DNA from: Anaerolineae bacterium
GTDB lineage: Bacteria; Chloroflexota; Anaerolineae; Aggregatilineales; Phototrophicaceae
Reading direction: 5' to 3'
Assembly: GCA_022824365.1 (NCBI GenBank)
Contig: JAJEAA010000020.1
Span: forward strand, 248,001 to 312,000
DNA: 64,000 nt
Numbering within the stretch: the stretch's first letter is position 1; every line of letters starts with the position of its first letter. The notes under the pieces were generated by a model, which saw only the letters and a list, made by a program, of their open reading frames with translations, made no database searches and was not told where the DNA came from. Both the position numbers and the translations under genes were made by a program. Shown here piece after piece: positions 7,959-16,314 of this stretch.

Positions 7959-8960
7959 TTAACGATAACCTGCGATCGCGAGTTCCTTGACCTGCTCGTA
8001 GTTGCTGACGTCAATGAAGCCGGCGCCGGTATCGGCGTTCAGGGGCGCCAGGCCGAACTTGGCCGTCTGGCAGATGCTGAGCACCGGCAGGTAACCCTGC
8101 AGGAAGGGCTGCTGATCGGCGGTCAAATGGATCCAGTCGTCAGCGAAGCCCTGCATGATGAACTCGTTGGTGTCAAAGCCGATGGCTTTCACTTGACCCG
8201 CTTCCAGGCCGGCCGCTTCAAAGTAGGTCTGCGTGTTGCCGAGGGTCTGTCCGCCGGAGAAGACAACCATCTTGACATCGGGATTATCGGTGATGGCGGC
8301 GACCATGGAGGGGATGCCCAGATTAGGATCGGCCGCCCAGGTCGGGCCCGAGTCGACATGAATGATTTCCATGCCGGCGTCTTCCAGCGCTTCCCAGGTG
8401 CCGAGTTCACGCAGAGCGCGTTCGCGCTGCGCCAGGTTGGCCAGGACGATGGCTTTGTCGCCTTCGCCGAAGCCGAATTGCCGCAGAGCCTCTTCGCCCA
8501 GGGCGCGGCCCTGTGAGTGCAGTTGCGCGCCGACGTAGCCGCCGCCGTAACGGGCGCGGACTTGGTCGACATCGACATTCTGGTACATCATAATGATGCC
8601 GGCTTCGGCTGCTTCGGCCGCCAGCGGCATGATGGCTTCATTGCCCGGGTGGCCCATCATGGCGATGCCGTCGGGCGCCTGCGCTACAGCTTCACGCAAC
8701 TGCTGCGTCATCAGTTCGCTGTCCCAGCCGGAGAATACGTATTCGACATTCGCGCCCAGGTCGCGCTCGGCGGCCAGCGCGCCGCGATAGACGATGCCGG
8801 CGAAAGCGTCGCCCTCGGTGCCGCCGGCGAAGAAGCGAACTGTCACGCCTTCGCACCAATGCGCCCGGTCGAGGTCGTCCTGGGCGAAGGTCGGCGCCGC
8901 CAGCATGACGACAAATGCCAAAACTAATAGGATACTCATAATGCCTCGTTTGCTGCTCAT
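7959..8960 (-). CDS. Ribose-type periplasmic sugar-binding protein
   Basis: This 333-residue protein has a Sec signal peptide (MSILLVLAFVVMLAAPTFA, cleaved before QDD). It is followed by a type I periplasmic-binding fold: VRFFAGGTEGDAFAGIV, QAPDGIAMMGHPGNEAI, GYVGAQLHSQGRALGEEAL, MVVFSGGQT and VKAIGFDTNEFIMQGF. It captures the sugar for the permease/ATPase downstream. ATG 8960 lies five bases after GGAGG (8966-8970); ATG 8963 is an alternative. It is the first gene of the minus-strand operon and is likely driven by the promoter at 9067-9095. Confidence 0.9.
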   Translation of the reverse strand: MSSKRGIMSILLVLAFVVMLAAPTFAQDDLDRAHWCEGVTVRFFAGGTEGDAFAGIVYRGALAAERDLGANVEYVFSGWDSELMTQQLREAVAQAPDGIAMMGHPGNEAIMPLAAEAAEAGIIMMYQNVDVDQVRARYGGGYVGAQLHSQGRALGEEALRQFGFGEGDKAIVLANLAQRERALRELGTWEALEDAGMEIIHVDSGPTWAADPNLGIPSMVAAITDNPDVKMVVFSGGQTLGNTQTYFEAAGLEAGQVKAIGFDTNEFIMQGFADDWIHLTADQQPFLQGYLPVLSICQTAKFGLAPLNADTGAGFIDVSNYEQVKELAIAGYR

Positions 8961-9066
8961 CATTGCCTCCACTCTTCGTTAAACGTCGATATTCGCCAAT
9001 ATCCGCCATCAGCACAAGCTGCCACGCCGGGTTGCTGCGGCTGAACTCTGGAATCTGACTGCGCGC

Positions 9067-9095
9067 AGTCTAACAGATTCTGCTGAAACTGCCAA
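9067..9095 (-). promoter_or_regulatory. Sigma-70-like promoter for the ribose-type importer operon
   Basis: On the minus strand, TTGGCA (9095-9090) is separated by 17 bases from TAGACT (9072-9067). It would start transcription near 9060 and leave a 100-base leader before the binding-protein gene. Confidence 0.5.
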
Positions 9096-9109
9096 CGTTT
9101 GCCGTGTAA

Positions 9110-9140
9110 TTGGCAACTTGCCGCCCGCTTACGCTACAAT
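9110..9140 (+). promoter_or_regulatory. Candidate divergent promoter for the peptide-type importer operon
   Basis: TTGGCA (9110-9115) and TACAAT (9135-9140) have a 19-base spacer, longer than optimal. The -35 box is back-to-back with the minus-strand -35 at 9090-9095, 14 bases away. Confidence 0.35.
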
Positions 9141-9226
9141 TGCCGAATCTCTGTTGCTCTACTACAATGCCGCATCGGTTTCTGTACTTCTGTCAAATTT
9201 GCTTGAATTTCTGCACGGAGGAAAAC

Positions 9227-10783
9227 ATGTTCAAACGCACGCTATTTCTGGTCTTGGTGGCGAGTCTGGCGCTGGTCGCCTCGTCGGTCGTCATGGCGCA
9301 AGACGACATCTTGCTCTACGGCGGCAACCAGGACATCGACAATATCGATCCGGCAACGGGCGAGAACTACTCGATTAATGCCGCGCTGCGCAGCTTGTAT
9401 GACGCGCTCTTCATTGCTCGGGGCAGCGACATTGAACCGCATTTAGTGGAGAGCTATGAAGTCAGCGATGACGCCACCGTCTGGACCTTCACCCTGCACG
9501 ATCATGCCGTCTTCCAAGATGGCAGCCCGGTGACCGCCGATGCTGTCGTTTACAGCTTCAACCGCATGATGGCGATTTCCGGTCCGCCCACTTGGCGCTG
9601 GGAAACGATCACGGATGAGAATTCGGCGCAGGCCCTCGATGAGCACACCGTTCAATTCACCTTGACCCAGCCCTACGCGCCCTTCATCGGCACGCTAACG
9701 CAGCTTTTCGTCGTCAACCCCGCCATTGTCGAAGGGAACCTGGGCGACGATATGGGCCAGACCTACCTCAAAGAGAATGCCGCTGGTTCCGGCCCCTTCA
9801 GGCAAGGGCGCTGGGAAATCGGCAATATCTATGAGTTCTCCGCGGTTGAGGATTACTGGGCGGGCTGGACCGGCGATGACCATTTGGATGGCTTCGTGTG
9901 GATCATCCAGCGCGATGGCGCCACGCAATTGAACTCCTTGCTCGCCGGCGAAACGCACGTCGCCGATCAAGCGACTCCGAGCAAAAAAGACCAGATCATT
10001 GAGTCGCCGGATCATGTTTGGGAGGAGCATCCTGGCACCTATGTCAATACGCTGAAGATGAATAACCTCGGCGAATACACCAGCGATGTCAACCTGCGTA
10101 AAGCGATCGCTCACGCGATGAACTACGAAGCGATGGTGCAGGCGCAGGAGGAAGCTGTCAGCCTGATGTTTGGGCCAACACCCGATTACATGCCAGGTTA
10201 TGTCGGATCATTGGATTACCCGAGCTATGATTTGGACAAAGCGCGGGAATACCTGGCTATGACGCCCTGGCCCGATGGCGGCATCTCGCTGGACTATGTT
10301 TACGTTACGGAACTCTCGCACGAAATAGTCCCGGGGCTGATCTTGCTGGAAGGACTGGCGGAGATTGGCATCGAGATGAACATGGTGCCGATGCTTTGGC
10401 CGGATATGGTTGCCAGTTGCGGCTCTCCGGAGACGGGACCGGACATCATCAACATTTACACGGTGCCGTCCTTCCTTGATCTCGATGCCCACCTATACAA
10501 TCAGTATCACTCGGGGCAGTGGGGCAGCTTCAATTCTTGCAGTTTCTACCAGAATGATCGGGTTGATGAGCTGCTAGACACCGCGCGCGTCACTGGCGAT
10601 GCCGCAATGCGCGAATCGATGTACGCCGAAGCGCAAGAAGTCATCAATGAGGACCAGCCTTCGGTTTGGATGTATACCCTAAGCAGCGGCACGGGGATGC
10701 ACAAATGCGTGAAGGGCTATCGCTACTCGCCGTATTATCAGGTCACAGTCCTATTCCAGGATCTGTGGATGGAAGGCTGTTAG
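9227..10783 (+). CDS. Family 5 (Dpp/Opp-type) extracellular solute-binding protein
   Basis: This 518-residue protein has signal peptide LFLVLVASLALVASSVVMA, then the SBP_bac_5 fold: DNIDPATGENYSINAALRSLYDALF, VSDDATVWTFTLHDHAVFQDGSPVTADAVVYSFNRM and NAAGSGPFRQGRWE. It ends with the C-terminal lobe (DEDQP-like NEDQPSVWMYTLSS). It binds a peptide or peptide-like solute outside the membrane. ATG 9227 is preceded by GGAGG at 9218-9222; upstream in-frame codons lie in the promoter region. It starts a five-gene transporter operon that runs into the DUF917/HyuA cluster, so the solute may be a cyclic or modified amino-acid derivative rather than a plain dipeptide. Confidence 0.9.
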   Translation: MFKRTLFLVLVASLALVASSVVMAQDDILLYGGNQDIDNIDPATGENYSINAALRSLYDALFIARGSDIEPHLVESYEVSDDATVWTFTLHDHAVFQDGSPVTADAVVYSFNRMMAISGPPTWRWETITDENSAQALDEHTVQFTLTQPYAPFIGTLTQLFVVNPAIVEGNLGDDMGQTYLKENAAGSGPFRQGRWEIGNIYEFSAVEDYWAGWTGDDHLDGFVWIIQRDGATQLNSLLAGETHVADQATPSKKDQIIESPDHVWEEHPGTYVNTLKMNNLGEYTSDVNLRKAIAHAMNYEAMVQAQEEAVSLMFGPTPDYMPGYVGSLDYPSYDLDKAREYLAMTPWPDGGISLDYVYVTELSHEIVPGLILLEGLAEIGIEMNMVPMLWPDMVASCGSPETGPDIINIYTVPSFLDLDAHLYNQYHSGQWGSFNSCSFYQNDRVDELLDTARVTGDAAMRESMYAEAQEVINEDQPSVWMYTLSSGTGMHKCVKGYRYSPYYQVTVLFQDLWMEGC

Positions 10784-10890
10784 CCCCATCTCCCAGCCCC
10801 TTCCCCCACAAGGAGGGAAGGGGAGCAAATCCCTCCCTCTATATGGCGCGCGTAAACACAGCGCGTCGGGGAGGGATTTAGGGTGGGGGA
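10784..10890. repeat. Family A G/C-run repeat, double palindrome
   Basis: CCCCATCTCCCAGCCCCTTCC and its complement-like GGAGGGAAGGGG form one arm. CCCTCCCTCTATATGGCGCG to CGTCGGGGAGGGATTTAGGG forms a second. It occupies the whole gap between the binding-protein and the first permease gene. Confidence 0.75.
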
Positions 10891-10900
10891 TTAACTTTCC

Positions 10901-11914
10901 ATGAACATTCGCTTCTACATCCTGCGGCGCATCGCCCTGGTCATTCCCACGCTCATCGGCTTGAGCATCTTGACCTTTTCCATCGCCCGCGTCGTCCCGG
11001 GCGACCCGGTCGGCTTGGCCGCCGGTCCTCAAGCGACCGAAGAAATCAAGGCAGCCCTGCGGCGCGAACTGGGCTTGGACCAGCCCTTGCCCGTCCAGTA
11101 CGTCAATTATATGGCTGGTCTCTTCCGCGGTGATTGGGGGGAATCGCTCTATACCCGCCGACCCGTCATTGACGCCTTGCGCGCCTTCTGGCCCGCTACC
11201 CTCGAACTGACCACCGCTGCCGTCATCATCGCGACGGTCTTGGGCGTCCCGGCTGGCGTCATCTCGGCTATGTACCGCAATCGCTTGCCCGATCATGTCG
11301 CTCGAATACTGTCGCTGTTTTTCGTCAGCTTTCCTTCATTTTGGCTGGCGATGATCTTCCAGACCTGGTTCGGGCTCGATTTGGGCTGGTTCCCGATCAG
11401 CAAGCGATTGCCGGTGTTGGTCGCGCCGCCGGCCGCCACCACGGGCTTGTACCTGGTCGACAGCCTCATCCAACTTGATTTTGAGACCTTTCTGGTTTCG
11501 CTGCGCCATTTATTCATTCCGGCGCTGGTGCTCTCATTCGGCGCTTTCGCCAGCATCACCCGCATCACTCGCGCCAGCATGGTCGAAGCGCTTGAGAAGG
11601 ACTTCGTGCGCATGGAGCGGGCTATCGGTATCCCTTATCGCATCATCATCTTCAAATACGTGCTGCGCAACGCGCTCATCGCCACCATCACCGTCATCTC
11701 GCTCAATTTCGGCTGGCTGATGGCGGGGGCGATTCTGATTGAAACCATCTTCGATTGGCCCGGGCTGGGACTATATGCTGTCAAAGCGTCGCTCAGCCTC
11801 GATTTTCAGCCGATTATGGGCATCGCCATTCTTTACGGCATCGTCTTCAGCATCGTGAACATCCTGACCGATATCGTCTACGGCGTTCTGGACCCGAGGA
11901 TTCGCTATGGCTGA
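10901..11914 (+). CDS. Dpp/Opp-type ABC transporter permease 1 (DppB-like)
   Basis: This 337-residue protein begins RFYILRRIALVIPTLIGLSILTFSIARVVPGDP, the standard first helix of DppB-type permeases. It has six predicted membrane segments and the coupling EAA-type loop DFVRMERAIGIPYRIIIFKYVLRNAL. It forms the channel with the next gene. No clear ribosome-binding site is seen apart from the G-rich end of the repeat. Its stop overlaps the next start by eight bases, which implies translational coupling. Confidence 0.9.
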   Translation: MNIRFYILRRIALVIPTLIGLSILTFSIARVVPGDPVGLAAGPQATEEIKAALRRELGLDQPLPVQYVNYMAGLFRGDWGESLYTRRPVIDALRAFWPATLELTTAAVIIATVLGVPAGVISAMYRNRLPDHVARILSLFFVSFPSFWLAMIFQTWFGLDLGWFPISKRLPVLVAPPAATTGLYLVDSLIQLDFETFLVSLRHLFIPALVLSFGAFASITRITRASMVEALEKDFVRMERAIGIPYRIIIFKYVLRNALIATITVISLNFGWLMAGAILIETIFDWPGLGLYAVKASLSLDFQPIMGIAILYGIVFSIVNILTDIVYGVLDPRIRYG

Positions 11915-12812
11915 GTTGCCGTCGATCCAGCCAGAGAAGCGCAAAAGCGCGCGTTCAGCCCGCTGGGAGAATTTCGCCCGGGGACTCTACCGCTTCCGCT
12001 CCAACACACTGTCGATGCTTGGCTTGACGATGCTGATCTTTATCTTGCTGGTCGCCATTTTTGCGCCGATCATCGCGCCCTATCCCGAAGACGCCGCCGG
12101 CAAAACCCGCGTCACCGCGCGTTTGCAGCCGCCTAGCGAAGATTTCGCCTTCGGCACGGACAAGATCGGCCGCGACATTTTCAGCCGCGTGGTCATGGGC
12201 ACAGGGCTGGCGCTGCAAGTCGGCACGGTGATTATTCTGCTGGCCACGACCATCGGCGTCACTATCGGCGCCATCTCGGGTTATGCCGGCGGCTGGCTCG
12301 ACGACCTGCTCATGCGCATCACCGATATCTTCCTGACGGTGCCGGCGCTGGTGCTGGCCATCGCCATGTCCGCCGCGCTGGGCAAAGGCATCATCAATAC
12401 CATGATCGGCATTTCGTTGGTCTGGTGGCCCGGCTTCGCCCGCCTGACGCGGAGCCTGGTGCTGTCCCTGCGCGAGGAGCCCTTCGTCGAAGCGGCTTAT
12501 GGCATCGGCGCGGGACACATGCGCATCATCTTTCGTCATATCCTGCCCAACGCCGTCTCGCCCATCATCATCAAAATGACCACCGACTTCGGCTTCGCCG
12601 TCCTCACCGCCGCCGCGCTGGGATTTATCGGCTTGGGCGCGCAGCCGCCGACGCCGGAATGGGGCGCGATGATCAACGACGGCCGCCGCTTTTTCCCCGA
12701 TGAATGGTGGATCGCCACCTTCCCGGGGCTGGCGATCTGGTTGATGGTATTCAGTTGGAATCTGATCGGCGACGGCCTGCGCGATGTGCTTGATCCACGC
12801 TCGCGGCGGTGA
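11907..12812 (+). CDS. Dpp/Opp-type ABC transporter permease 2 (DppC-like)
   Basis: This 301-residue protein has the N-terminal OppC-type segment RFRSNTLSMLGLTMLIFILLVAIFAPIIAPYPED, the motif FAFGTDKIGRDIFSRVVMG, and an EAA loop (EEPFVEAAYGIGAGHMRIIFRHILPNAVSPIII). It pairs with the preceding DppB-like permease. It starts inside the previous gene (8-base overlap). A family A repeat separates it from the ATPase genes. Confidence 0.9.
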   Translation: MAELPSIQPEKRKSARSARWENFARGLYRFRSNTLSMLGLTMLIFILLVAIFAPIIAPYPEDAAGKTRVTARLQPPSEDFAFGTDKIGRDIFSRVVMGTGLALQVGTVIILLATTIGVTIGAISGYAGGWLDDLLMRITDIFLTVPALVLAIAMSAALGKGIINTMIGISLVWWPGFARLTRSLVLSLREEPFVEAAYGIGAGHMRIIFRHILPNAVSPIIIKMTTDFGFAVLTAAALGFIGLGAQPPTPEWGAMINDGRRFFPDEWWIATFPGLAIWLMVFSWNLIGDGLRDVLDPRSRR

Positions 12813-12816
12813 TTTT

Positions 12817-12860
12817 ACCCCACCCCCGACCCCTCCCCGAAGCATCAGGGAGGGGAGAAC
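12817..12860. repeat. Family A G/C-run palindrome between permease and ATPase genes
   Basis: CCCCACCCCCGACCCCTCCC is followed by GAAGCATC and AGGGAGGGG; the two arms are complementary. Confidence 0.7.
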
Positions 12861-12918
12861 TGGACCTTGCATGGAAACAACATTTCGCATCAACCAAGTT
12901 AGCAGGTGAAAGAGTAGA

Positions 12919-13944
12919 ATGCCGGAACTGCTCAACATAGACAACCTGCACCTGGAATTCGACACCTATGACGGCGTGGTCAAGGTGCTGGCCGGCGTCG
13001 ACCTGAAGATGCAGCGCGGCGATGTGCTCGGCTTGGTCGGCGAGACCGGCTGCGGCAAATCCATGACGGCGCTGTCCGTGCCGCGGCTGATTCCTATGCC
13101 GCCAGGCAGAATTACCGCCGGCCGTGTCACCTTCAATGGCGAGGACATCCTGAGCAAAACAGAAAGCGAGATGGAAGCTTTCCGCGCCCGCCATGTGGGC
13201 ATGATCTTTCAAGACCCGGTGACCAATCTGAACCCCTTGTTCACCATCCGTGAGCAACTGGTGGACGCCGTGCTGTATCAGCGGGCGCAGGGGCAGAAAG
13301 TGCCCGGGCGCTGGCGCGGCTTCCTGCCGTCCGTCCGACAAATGCGCATGGAGGCTCACGATCGCGCGGTCGAGCTCATGCGTCTGACCGGCATTCCCGA
13401 TGGCGACAAGCGCATCTTCGATTATCCGCATCAATTCAGCGGCGGCATGCGGCAGCGCGTCTTGATCGCCATGGCGCTGGCCGGCGACCCCGATTTGCTG
13501 ATCGCCGACGAGCCGACCACCGCCCTCGATGTGACGATCCAAGCGCAGATCCTGCGCCTGATTCGCTCGCTGGTTTCGCAGCTGGGCTTGACCGTGCTGC
13601 TCATCACGCACAACCTGGGCGTGGTGGCGCGCAGCTGCGAGCGGGTCGCTGTGATGTATTCCGGCCGCGTCGTCGAAGAATCGCCGGTGCGCGAATTATT
13701 CAAGAATCCCAAGCATCCTTACACACGTGGGCTGATCGCCGCTGTGCCGCAGAAGGACATCAGCCGCGGCGGCCTGGAAGGCATCCCGGGCATGATTCCC
13801 AATTTGATCGATCCGCCGGCCGGCTGCCGCTTTCATCCCCGCTGCGAGCATGTGATGGAAACTTGCCGCAGCGCCGTGCCGCCCGCCATACCAGTCGGCG
13901 AGGGACATACGGCCTCGTGCTTCCTCTATCCGGAGGACGCATGA
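12919..13944 (+). CDS. Dpp/Opp-type ABC transporter ATPase 1 (DppD-like)
   Basis: The 341-residue protein has Walker [10 protein letters not shown], signature [15 protein letters not shown], Walker [13 protein letters not shown] and the C-terminal oligopeptide-transporter Cys motif [15 protein letters not shown], in DppD/OppD usually associated with an Fe-S site. It powers uptake together with the next ATPase. Its stop TGA overlaps the next ATG (ATGA), so the two ATPases are translationally coupled. Confidence 0.9.
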   Translation: MPELLNIDNLHLEFDTYDGVVKVLAGVDLKMQRGDVLGLVGETGCGKSMTALSVPRLIPMPPGRITAGRVTFNGEDILSKTESEMEAFRARHVGMIFQDPVTNLNPLFTIREQLVDAVLYQRAQGQKVPGRWRGFLPSVRQMRMEAHDRAVELMRLTGIPDGDKRIFDYPHQFSGGMRQRVLIAMALAGDPDLLIADEPTTALDVTIQAQILRLIRSLVSQLGLTVLLITHNLGVVARSCERVAVMYSGRVVEESPVRELFKNPKHPYTRGLIAAVPQKDISRGGLEGIPGMIPNLIDPPAGCRFHPRCEHVMETCRSAVPPAIPVGEGHTASCFLYPEDA

Positions 13945-14930
13945 GCCTCTTACTGGAAGTCAACAATTTACAGAAATACTTCCCGGTGCGCGGCGGCCTT
14001 TTTAACCGGCGCGTGGCGGATTTCCGCGCGGTTGACGATGTCAGCTTCGCGCTGCAAGAAGGCAAGACCCTGGGCTTGGTCGGCGAATCCGGCTCGGGCA
14101 AGACCACCATCGGCAAGTGCATTCTGCGCCTGCTGGAGCCGACCGCCGGGCAGATCCTCTACGACGGCGCTGATATAACGCATCTCAAGCAGCGGGACCT
14201 GCGCCGCCTGCGCAGCGAGGTGCAGATGATCTATCAAGCGCCGGCCGCCTCGCTGAACGGCCGCATGACGGTCGGGCAGATCATCGGCGAGCCGCTGTGG
14301 ATCCACGAGCAACTCAAGGGCGACGCGGCGCGAGAACGCGTACTCGAACTGATGAACGTGGTCGGCTTAAAAGAGGAACACTATTATCGCTATCCGCATG
14401 AATTCAGCGGCGGGCAGCAGCAGCGCATCGGCATTGCCCGCGCCTTGGCCGTGCAGCCGCGCCTGATCGTCCTCGACGAACCGACTTCGGCGCTGGATGT
14501 CTCCGTGCAGGCGCAGATCCTCAACCTGCTGCAAGACCTGCAAGATCAATTCGACCTGACTTATCTCTTCATCTCGCACGACCTCGGCGTCGTGCGTTAT
14601 ATGTGCGATGAGGTGGCGCTGCTCTACCTTGGCAAAATCGTCGAAGTCGCCGAGACCGAGGTTATCTTTGAAGCGCCGAAACACCCCTACACCCAAGCGC
14701 TGATCTCGGCCATACCCGAGCCGGACCCGGATATGCAGCGCGAAGAAATCATCATCCGCGGCGATCTGTCGCACAGCTTCCCGCAGCATGGCTGTCCCTT
14801 CGCGCCGCGCTGCCACGCCGAGAAACTGGCGACTTGTGAGACCGTGCCGCCGCCGCTGATCGAAATTGAGCGGCAACATCAAGTCGCCTGCCACTTGCAT
14901 CCGCCAATATCTATCGCGGAGATTCACTGA
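13941..14930 (+). CDS. Dpp/Opp-type ABC transporter ATPase 2 (DppF-like)
   Basis: The 329-residue protein has Walker A VGESGSGKTT, signature FSGGQQQRIGIARAL, Walker B LIVLDEPTSALD, H-loop FISHDLGVV and the C-terminal motif GCPFAPRCHAEKLATCE. ATG 13941 follows GGAGGACGC; a longer frame from 13863 overlaps the partner gene and was rejected. Its stop overlaps the ATG of the first DUF917 gene (TGATG at 14928-14932), which puts the transporter and the DUF917 cluster in one transcription unit. Confidence 0.92.
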   Translation: MSLLLEVNNLQKYFPVRGGLFNRRVADFRAVDDVSFALQEGKTLGLVGESGSGKTTIGKCILRLLEPTAGQILYDGADITHLKQRDLRRLRSEVQMIYQAPAASLNGRMTVGQIIGEPLWIHEQLKGDAARERVLELMNVVGLKEEHYYRYPHEFSGGQQQRIGIARALAVQPRLIVLDEPTSALDVSVQAQILNLLQDLQDQFDLTYLFISHDLGVVRYMCDEVALLYLGKIVEVAETEVIFEAPKHPYTQALISAIPEPDPDMQREEIIIRGDLSHSFPQHGCPFAPRCHAEKLATCETVPPPLIEIERQHQVACHLHPPISIAEIH

Positions 14931-16063
14931 TGCTGCGTCAAGTTACGCTGGACGATATTCGACCGATAGGCATCGGCGCCGGCATCCTGGGCACGGGCGG
15001 CGGCGGCAACCCCTACCTCGGCGGCTTGCACCTGGCGTCAATTATCCGTGAGTATGGACCGCAAGCCATCATCGATCCCTTCGACCTGGCGGACGATGCG
15101 CTCTGCTGCGTCGTCGGCAGCATCGGCGCGCCAACGGTCAGCATCGAGAAACTGCCCGAAGGCACCGAGATGTGCCGGGCGTTGCGCCTGCTGGAGGAGC
15201 ATATCGGCCGCCGCTTTGATGCCGTCGCCATCGCCGAAATCGGCGGCGCCAATTCGATGCAGCCGTTGATCGGCGGCTTGCAAGCGGGCATCCCGACCGT
15301 GGACAGCGACAGCATGGGGCGGGCCTTCCCCGAGATTCAGATGTCGTCCTTCCTCTTCGATACCAGCGCGACCGCCGCGCCCCTGGCTATGGTGGACGCG
15401 GCTGACAACGCCGCTGTCGTACCGGCCGCCATCAGCGATGTCTGGGCGGAGAAGATCGCGCGCAATATCGCCGTCAGCATGGGCGCGCGCGCTGGCTTGG
15501 CCGGCACCATCATGACCGGCGCGCAGGTCAAAGCGGCCGGCGTCCACTACACGTTGAGCCTGGCGCATCGCCTCGGCGCGCAAGTCATCGAAGCGCAGGC
15601 GCAGAAATCCGATGTGCCGGTCGTCGTCGCTGAGGCGCTGGACGGACACGTCATCTTCCGCGGCAAGATCAGCGATGTCGAGCGCCGGACGACCAAAGGC
15701 TTCGCCCGCGGCAAAGTGAAAATAAGCGGATTTAATCCCATGCAGCATCTCCCCAACACTTTGGGGGGACCGAGGGGGGTGCTGGAGATCGAATTCCAAA
15801 ACGAATTCCTGATCGCCTATCTCAATGGAGACGTGATAGCGACCACGCCCGACCTTATCTGCATCGTCACAGAAGAGGAGGGCGAGCCGGTCACCACCGA
15901 GGCGCTGCGTTACGGCACGCGCGTCGCCGTCATCACCGTGCCCGCCCCGCCCCAGCTCAAAAGCGAAGCGGCGCTGGCGGTGGTCGGTCCGCGCGCTTTT
16001 GGTTACGATGTCGCTTTCTCTCCGCTGCCGGGCGGGGTGATTGGCTTGCGGCCGAGGGATTAA
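14930..16063 (+). CDS. DUF917 / S-methyl-thiohydantoin desulfurase family protein, paralogue 1
   Basis: This 377-residue protein has N-terminal GIGAGILGTGGGGNPYLGGL, then GSIGAPTVSIEKLPEG, IAEIGGANSMQPLIGG, VDSDSMGRAFPEIQM and C-terminal GPRAFGYDVAFSPL, all hallmarks of the DUF917 (PF06032) family. The family has been linked to thiohydantoin or hydantoin-type cyclic amides and often sits next to HyuA. It shares a one-base overlap with the upstream ATPase gene. Residues about 274-284 (LPNTLGGPRGV) are encoded by a family A palindrome inserted in frame; paralogues 2-4 lack it. It is closest to paralogue 5. Confidence 0.85.
   Translation: MLRQVTLDDIRPIGIGAGILGTGGGGNPYLGGLHLASIIREYGPQAIIDPFDLADDALCCVVGSIGAPTVSIEKLPEGTEMCRALRLLEEHIGRRFDAVAIAEIGGANSMQPLIGGLQAGIPTVDSDSMGRAFPEIQMSSFLFDTSATAAPLAMVDAADNAAVVPAAISDVWAEKIARNIAVSMGARAGLAGTIMTGAQVKAAGVHYTLSLAHRLGAQVIEAQAQKSDVPVVVAEALDGHVIFRGKISDVERRTTKGFARGKVKISGFNPMQHLPNTLGGPRGVLEIEFQNEFLIAYLNGDVIATTPDLICIVTEEEGEPVTTEALRYGTRVAVITVPAPPQLKSEAALAVVGPRAFGYDVAFSPLPGGVIGLRPRD
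15749..15780. repeat. Family A palindrome inserted in frame in DUF917 paralogue 1
   Basis: CTCCCCAACACTTTGGGGGG is followed by ACCGAGGGGGGT. It is read as LPNTLGGPRGV and flanked by conserved KISGF and LEIEFQNE segments of the enzyme. Confidence 0.85.
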
Positions 16064-16307
16064 CCACAGAGTACACAGAGGGCACAGAGAAGTGATATGT
16101 GCGGAAAGCGCAACTTGGAAGAAAAACTTCTTAGTTCAATATCGGGGTCAACTACTCGGAATTTCCGAATAGTTCGACGTAGACGCTAGGAATTGGGGCA
16201 ACTATTGCATTTTCTGCAAGGGTTCAAAATGAAGCAGCGAATTATATGGTACGCTCAACTCACGAAACAAGAAAAAATCTCTGTGTCCTCTATGCCCTCT
16301 GTGGTTA
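16061..16307. repeat. Inverted-repeat-bounded intergenic segment (family C ends)
   Basis: TAACCACAGAGTACACAGAG (16061-16080, continuing to 16092) and, inverted, CCCTCTGTGGTTA (ending 16307) are near-complementary ends about 30 bases long around a 185-base core. The core contains a 23-base near-perfect palindrome (16151-16173, centred on CGGAATTTCCG) and a GAAG/CTTC hairpin. The left end overlaps the stop codon of DUF917 paralogue 1. It could be a miniature mobile element; no transposase is seen. Confidence 0.5.
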
Positions 16308-16314
16308 AGCCATC

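Noticed and set aside
11955..12965. Minus-strand frame opposite the DppC-like permease
   Set aside because: His/Gln/Asp-rich translation with no helix pattern; the plus-strand permease is convincing.
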